This document shows, piece after piece, positions 45,840 through 49,519 of a stretch of 49,519 bases of DNA. The notes beneath the pieces are model-generated. The model was not told the DNA's origin. It ran no database searches and was given only the letters and a program-made list of their open reading frames with translations. The stretch covers positions 1 through 49,519 of IMG/VR virus record IMGVR_UViG_3300020578_004039; one strand, given 5' to 3'. The stretch is from a virus. Each line of letters begins with the position of its first letter. Position 1 is the stretch's first letter. Both the position numbers and the translations under genes were made by a program.

Positions 45840-46694
45840 ATGAGAAAGCATTATTGGAGTTGCAGCAGTTTTGCTGATTGGTTACGTGGATCAGAAAAGC
45901 CCACTGCCGAAACAAGTTTAAGCTGGGCACGTTGGCATAAGGCCAGCAAAGACAAATATCCTGTAAGATATTGGATTGCCGAGGAAGGTTTAGACTACAT
46001 ACAAAATTTTTTATGGTGGCCTGTAGATCGTGTGTATGACGTTAAGTATTACGTTAATAATCGTTGGGTCACTGCAACGCACTGTCTAACTGCTCACCCA
46101 CGAGATATTCCACGGGGACAATGGCGTGATGTTGGTAATCGTTTTTTACCTTGTCTTTTCAATGAACTCGTTGATTTTGTAGAAGTTGAGTCTGCTTGGC
46201 TACATATAGCATGGATGAAAAAAGAAGAAAGGGCCAAATATAATCCTCCATTTTGGGCCACTGGTTGGTTTCGTTGGCGTACTTGGCGTAGCACTGAAGC
46301 AGGTATTGATCATTTAAAGTGGGCTATGAGCCTTGTTTGGGAGAAAAATGAATGTGAACCAGGTAGTGAAAATATTGGCAAACCTACGCCGCAAGCCATC
46401 AATGCCAAAGAAATCTACGAACTATATACCTGGTGGAAAGAAGTTTATCCCCAGCGTCAAGATCCACATGAAGCTAGTGGTTGGAGTGCTCACTGTAAAT
46501 TGGGTAGAGAGAAGGCCAGAGCACAAGGTTTTGATGATCTGGCATTTTTGGGTAACGAAAGCGAGACTGAAGATGAACGTGCAGAAACTATGAAAATTTT
46601 GGATCTTTGCCAAAAGATTGAGCAAGAGCAAAAAAACGAAGATACCGAAATGATGTGTCGTTTAATTAAAATAAGGGATAGTCTATGGACATGA
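45840..46694 (+). CDS. Conserved large-phage protein of unknown function (284 aa)
   Basis: MRKHYWSCSSFADWLRG, ARWHKASKDKYPVRYWIAEE, YDVKYYVNNRWVTATHCLTA and NELVDFVEVESAWLHI are conserved in large phages of several hosts, to my recollection. Trp-rich, probably all-alpha at the C-terminus with an acidic tail. No catalytic motif stands out. It overlaps the following gene by 10 bp. Confidence 0.75.
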   Translation: MRKHYWSCSSFADWLRGSEKPTAETSLSWARWHKASKDKYPVRYWIAEEGLDYIQNFLWWPVDRVYDVKYYVNNRWVTATHCLTAHPRDIPRGQWRDVGNRFLPCLFNELVDFVEVESAWLHIAWMKKEERAKYNPPFWATGWFRWRTWRSTEAGIDHLKWAMSLVWEKNECEPGSENIGKPTPQAINAKEIYELYTWWKEVYPQRQDPHEASGWSAHCKLGREKARAQGFDDLAFLGNESETEDERAETMKILDLCQKIEQEQKNEDTEMMCRLIKIRDSLWT

Positions 46695-47206
46695 AACATG
46701 TTTTATTTGGATTTTGTCTCACAGTGTGCCAGCCTATGCATGCCCAGACCGATTGGGCCACTGTTGAACAACAGTTAAAAACCAATCGAGCCAATTGGGA
46801 AGAAGCCAATCAATGGAATGAACGCCAAAGTCGAAAATTATCTGACAATGTCAGGCGTGTGCAACATGAGGCCACATGGGACGTGGCCACGGTGGTCAGT
46901 CGTCAACCCAGGTTTGCCACTCAGTGGCAACAGATTTGTACTCAAGTTCCTGTGGAGCGAAGAAGTCCCATGGGAGGAGTGGTGGGAGGGGTCATAGGTG
47001 CTGTGATTGGAAACCAAATCGGCGACGGTCGAGGTCGTGATGTGGCCACTGCTGCCGGAGCAGTGATTGGCCACCAACTGGGCAGTGCTCAAGACACACA
47101 AGTGGAAATACAGACCAGATGCCAACAGCAACCTGTGCAGATACCACAAGGCGAGATAGTGACTTTTGATTATCGTGGACGTAGATTCACTCAAGTGTTT
47201 CCATGA
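46685..47206 (+). CDS. Exported glycine-zipper protein (173 aa)
   Basis: A signal peptide (MKHVLFGFCLTVCQPMHAQ) is followed by a helical region and the glycine-zipper 2TM motif MGGVVGGVIGAVIGNQIGDG, then AAGAVIGHQLG. This matches the 17-kDa surface antigen/SlyB-type domain of Gram-negative outer-membrane proteins. A beta tail, QGEIVTFDYRGRRFTQVF, ends it. It is host-derived in type and could change envelope permeability during infection. Confidence 0.8.
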   Translation: MDMKHVLFGFCLTVCQPMHAQTDWATVEQQLKTNRANWEEANQWNERQSRKLSDNVRRVQHEATWDVATVVSRQPRFATQWQQICTQVPVERRSPMGGVVGGVIGAVIGNQIGDGRGRDVATAAGAVIGHQLGSAQDTQVEIQTRCQQQPVQIPQGEIVTFDYRGRRFTQVFP

Positions 47207-47299
47207 TAGATGCTGTGGATTTAATTAGACTTTCATGGTGTTGATTTGGATGGCTGGTGTTTTTTTTGATATCATGTGCAGACGTTAAAGGACATTGAT

Positions 47300-47422
47300 A
47301 TGATTGATATCTTACTATGAATTGCCATAGAGGCTTTCATAGGTTGGAATTTTCCACGACCCGAATTTGTTAAAATTCTACAATCACGTGCGATATTTTT
47401 GTTTTTAAGGAAAGAGACATGA
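47300..47422 (+). pseudogene. Small membrane protein gene interrupted by an in-frame TGA
   Basis: After AAAGGAC and ATG 47300 the frame reads MIDILL-stop-IAIEAFIGWNFPRPEFVK and continues to a TGA that overlaps the next gene's ATG (ATGA). Related phage peptides share a hydrophobic start followed by GAFIGWNFPQP. The TGA at 47318-47320 stands where Trp (TGG) would fit. It is a single-base nonsense mutation or a readthrough site. Confidence 0.6.
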
Positions 47423-47631
47423 CTAAAATTTTAATCACTGTGTGCATTTCAATCATGATCACTGGGTGTGCTACCACAGCACAAACCAGCTTTGTCACAG
47501 GTGCAGTGGTGGGAGCAGTGGCCACTCAACAATTGAGACCTCCTGTGCTGGTGTCAAGGCCTCTGTTGTGCATGACTCATTATCACAGAGATTGGCGCGG
47601 ATTTGTCTATCCCAGAACAGTTTGCAGGTAA
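47419..47631 (+). CDS. Small lipoprotein (70 aa)
   Basis: The lipobox ITGC (Cys17) follows a basic, hydrophobic signal, so the product is lipidated. A short Gly/Ala helix (FVTGAVVGAVATQQL) and a Cys/His-containing end follow. It may belong with the exported glycine-zipper protein 200 bp upstream. Lipoproteins near tail genes sometimes act as spanins or superinfection blockers; undecided here. Confidence 0.75.
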   Translation: MTKILITVCISIMITGCATTAQTSFVTGAVVGAVATQQLRPPVLVSRPLLCMTHYHRDWRGFVYPRTVCR

Positions 47632-47689
47632 TTTTTTTATTTGTTTATGTCGAGGATAAATAAAAACATATTATCTCTGAGCATATTTT

Positions 47690-48715
47690 ATGGCCAAACA
47701 ATTCATAGTTAGATTGAAAAAAACAGACGGCACCATAGTGGCTAATTCACAGATCATAACTGTGAACGGTATAGGCACAGGTCCAATTTTGGCCAGTGAT
47801 TTCACTGATGGTGTGTTGACAGGCTCTGTGAGTACTAGTAATCGCAGCGGCAGTTTTACCAAAACCATAGCAGCGCCCACCACAAGCACCACCACGAGCA
47901 CCACCACAAGCACCACAACACAAGCAGGCACCACCACAAGCACCACAACACAAGCAGGTACCACCACAAGCACCACAACACAAGCAGGCACCACCACAAG
48001 CACCACAACACAAGCAGGCACCACCACAAGCACCACAACACAAGCTACTGGGTTCTTCTATACCAAGTCAACATTTACAGCTACGGCAAACCAAAACCAG
48101 TTTAATGTGCCGCGAGCAGCAGGGTATATTTTGGGACAATGTTTGGTATTCCAGAATGGAATATTATTGGATACTACAGAATATACAGATTCTGCGGGTA
48201 CTGTAACACTTACACGAGGCGCCACTTCGGACGACATAATATCAATAATGTCATTTAGGAGCACAAGCTATGGTAGCACAACAATCTCATTCAATAGAGT
48301 CTCTGACAACTTGACAAACGCTACTACTCATACAGTAACAACAGGTTTAACTTTAGAAAGTGGACGAGAATTGTTGTTTATCAATGGCACTGTAATCAGT
48401 GATCAAGCATATAAAATCACTAACCAAGTAATAAGTGATTTCCCAAATCCATTAACTGGTAAATTAACAATTATACACTGGGTATCAGACAAGCCAGTAA
48501 ATACTACAGCAAGCACACTGGTTGGGACAAGTCAATATCAGATAAATTTTGGTGATGTAAATAAATTTAATTTATATAATAATGGAGCATTATTAATGGC
48601 TGTAAATGATTATACAACAACAGGGGGCACTTCGTATACTTTAACGAGTAGTCCAAATACTACTACGAATCACTTATTACAACAAATATTCACAACAAGG
48701 ACAGGTGCAGCATGA
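47690..48715 (+). CDS. Fibre-like protein with a Thr-rich minisatellite (341 aa)
   Basis: A GATAAATAAAAA late-type element precedes it. The N-terminal 60 residues form a small beta domain (FIVRLKKTDGTIVANSQIITV). Residues 62-119 are almost only Thr, Ser, Gln, Ala and Gly. Then come short repeated beta modules (FTATANQNQFNVP, YILGQCLVFQNGILLDTTEYT and YNNGALLMAVNDYTTTGGTSYTL), a form found in phage fibres and baseplate wedges. It overlaps the next fibre gene by ATGA. Receptor specificity cannot be judged. Confidence 0.7.
   Translation: MAKQFIVRLKKTDGTIVANSQIITVNGIGTGPILASDFTDGVLTGSVSTSNRSGSFTKTIAAPTTSTTTSTTTSTTTQAGTTTSTTTQAGTTTSTTTQAGTTTSTTTQAGTTTSTTTQATGFFYTKSTFTATANQNQFNVPRAAGYILGQCLVFQNGILLDTTEYTDSAGTVTLTRGATSDDIISIMSFRSTSYGSTTISFNRVSDNLTNATTHTVTTGLTLESGRELLFINGTVISDQAYKITNQVISDFPNPLTGKLTIIHWVSDKPVNTTASTLVGTSQYQINFGDVNKFNLYNNGALLMAVNDYTTTGGTSYTLTSSPNTTTNHLLQQIFTTRTGAA
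47901..48046 (+). repeat. 30-bp minisatellite, five units, in the fibre gene
   Basis: Units starting at 47901, 47931, 47961, 47991 and 48021 encode a ten-residue TTSTTTQAGT-type period; the copies differ at one or two bases, and the last is cut short. Twelve-base ACCACCACAAGC-type repeats precede them. Near-identity at synonymous sites suggests ongoing expansion and contraction, changing fibre length. Confidence 0.9.
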
Positions 48716-49473
48716 CACAAGCATATAATCTTTCACAATTAGCAAATAAGGTAGATGCCAACGGTAAACTTGATATCACTACTGGTACATATTATAGTGG
48801 AACAAATAGCGGCAAATTTCTCAAAGCCGGCCTAAACGGCGCGATTGAATGGGCTGATGTTGGCAGTGGCGGAGGAGGTAGCGGAGGCTCAGCTGGTGAT
48901 GGTCACGCATTCTTTACCCAAGGATCAGGCAATTGGGTTGTACCCGCAGGAGTCAAAAATGTAAAAATAATTGTCATTGGTGGTGGGGGTGGTGGTCACT
49001 ACAAATTTGTCCCGCCGGAAAGTGATGCAACAGCCGGCCGCCACGTTTACGGGAGGGGCGGGTATGGCGGTTGTACGATTGGAATTTTTCCGGTTACTGC
49101 CAGTCAAACATACGCATATACTGTGGGTGCCGGCGGCAACGGCGGCCAGAGCGAACATCCACAAGTCGAAGGTACGGCTGGCACGACAAGCAGTATAAGT
49201 TTCGGTGGCAACCCCATTATTAGTGGAACTGGCGGAGGAACAAGAACAATTGCTCAAATGCACGCAAACGAAACCATACCTGGTACAGATGGAATAGGTT
49301 CGGGGGGTAATTTATTTATTGGCCGATACACAGGTCAGTATATATGGGGCAACCAATTTAATGAAACTACGCAGGGTGGACCTTGGATTCTGGCACAAAG
49401 TTTGATGCCAGGGGCAGCTGGTGTAGGGTACAAAGGCGGGGTTGGCGGTCTTATTTTGATTGAATATCTCTAA
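48712..49473 (+). CDS. Glycine-rich fibre tip/adhesin-like protein (253 aa)
   Basis: The first 60 residues resemble the collar of fibre proteins (VDANGKLDITTGTYYSGTNSGKFLKAG). A Gly/Ser linker precedes FTQGSGNWVVPAGVKNVKIIVIGGGGGG and several more Gly-rich runs (GAGGNGGQ, GGGTRTI, GGVGGLILIEYL), as in phage adhesins whose tips form polyglycine-II sandwiches. It overlaps the previous gene by 4 bp. Likely the receptor-contacting part. Confidence 0.75.
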   Translation: MTQAYNLSQLANKVDANGKLDITTGTYYSGTNSGKFLKAGLNGAIEWADVGSGGGGSGGSAGDGHAFFTQGSGNWVVPAGVKNVKIIVIGGGGGGHYKFVPPESDATAGRHVYGRGGYGGCTIGIFPVTASQTYAYTVGAGGNGGQSEHPQVEGTAGTTSSISFGGNPIISGTGGGTRTIAQMHANETIPGTDGIGSGGNLFIGRYTGQYIWGNQFNETTQGGPWILAQSLMPGAAGVGYKGGVGGLILIEYL

Positions 49474-49489
49474 TGATAAAATTTACATA

Positions 49490-49505
49490 TGCTCAAGTGT
49501 GAGCA
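49490..49505 (+). terminator. Hairpin after the fibre gene
   Basis: TGCTCA (49490-49495) and TGAGCA (49500-49505) form a 6-bp stem with a 4-nt loop, without a clear T run before the window ends. Possibly a terminator. Confidence 0.35.
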
Positions 49506-49519
49506 AACTAATAATTAAA

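Noticed and set aside
47300-47422. Genome-wide TGA-to-Trp recoding
   Set aside because: TGA is the ordinary stop in many genes here, including numerous ATGA overlaps, so one in-frame TGA does not support a changed code.
47671-48043. Minus-strand frames with CGACGG or VVLVVVPAC repeats
   Set aside because: They are the reverse-strand reading of the Thr-rich minisatellite; the plus-strand fibre frame is coherent on both sides.
47901-48046. CRISPR-like array
   Set aside because: The units are directly adjacent without spacers and stay in frame inside a fibre gene; this is a coding minisatellite.

Overview
The window looks like part of a large T4-like phage genome that infects a Gram-negative bacterium. 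No capsid, portal, terminase or polymerase gene is present, so this rests on architecture and on individual families. Almost every gene lies on the + strand, packed with ATGA, TAATG, GTGA or TTGA overlaps. There are nine recognisable tRNA genes plus tRNA fragments, an encoded tmRNA, HNH and GIY-YIG endonucleases, a phage-type ATP-dependent DNA ligase, fibre-like proteins and many short families typical of phages. Seven genes or clusters are preceded by TATAAATA, the T4 late-promoter element, and about a dozen sites match TTGACA-17-TATAAT. The DnaK and IscU proteins look proteobacterial (beta-proteobacterial by my reading), which hints at the host group but does not prove it.

Layout. 1-0.6 kb: end of a gene, then a circularly permuted ssrA (tmRNA) gene. 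0.65-6.6 kb: an outer-membrane barrel protein, a DadA-like oxidoreductase, GMP reductase, a YhhQ queuosine-precursor transporter and small proteins. 6.6-11 kb: a nuclease-rich island (HNH, GIY-YIG, two probable PD-(D/E)XK proteins, a zinc-ribbon protein, DNA ligase) around tRNA-Leu and tRNA-Arg. 11-14.5 kb: small regulatory-looking genes and a metallophosphoesterase. 14.5-17 kb: a structured RNA candidate and a tRNA cluster (Tyr, Thr, Trp, Ser, Arg, His) with fragments of other tRNAs. 17-25 kb: PPIase, peptide deformylase, 2OG-Fe(II) hydroxylase, an RNA polymerase omega-like protein, a secreted subtilase with a barrel-like C-terminus, and small proteins. 25-28.4 kb: an Fe-S assembly set (two A-type carriers and an IscU interrupted by an intein at its active-site cysteine). 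28.4-32.2 kb: a glycosyltransferase cassette with recombination scars. 32.2-37 kb: IF-1, superoxide dismutase, DnaK, Hsp20, ClpS and a MazG-like pyrophosphohydrolase. 37-49.5 kb: probable virion proteins, UV-damage endonuclease, a 902-residue modular protein with repeated GVAEG junctions, a Bax-inhibitor-1 family protein, lipoproteins and two fibre-like proteins at the end.

How it fits together. Several genes converge on protein synthesis and quality control in the infected cell: tmRNA, tRNAs, IF-1, peptide deformylase, PPIase, DnaK, Hsp20 and ClpS. A second theme is redox and metal metabolism (IscU, two A-type carriers, superoxide dismutase). A third is surface and glycan chemistry: two GT-A/GT2 enzymes, a GT60-like GlcNAc-transferase, an alpha-1,2-fucosyltransferase, a prolyl-hydroxylase-like enzyme, Thr-rich and Pro-rich candidate acceptors, and two proteins ending in an outer-membrane-type phenylalanine. 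The most unusual items are the GVAE-punctuated protein, which I propose is a head-packaged polyprotein cut by a prohead protease, the permuted tmRNA, the IscU intein, and the hydroxylase/GlcNAc/fucose enzyme set that resembles the eukaryotic Skp1 glycosylation pathway.
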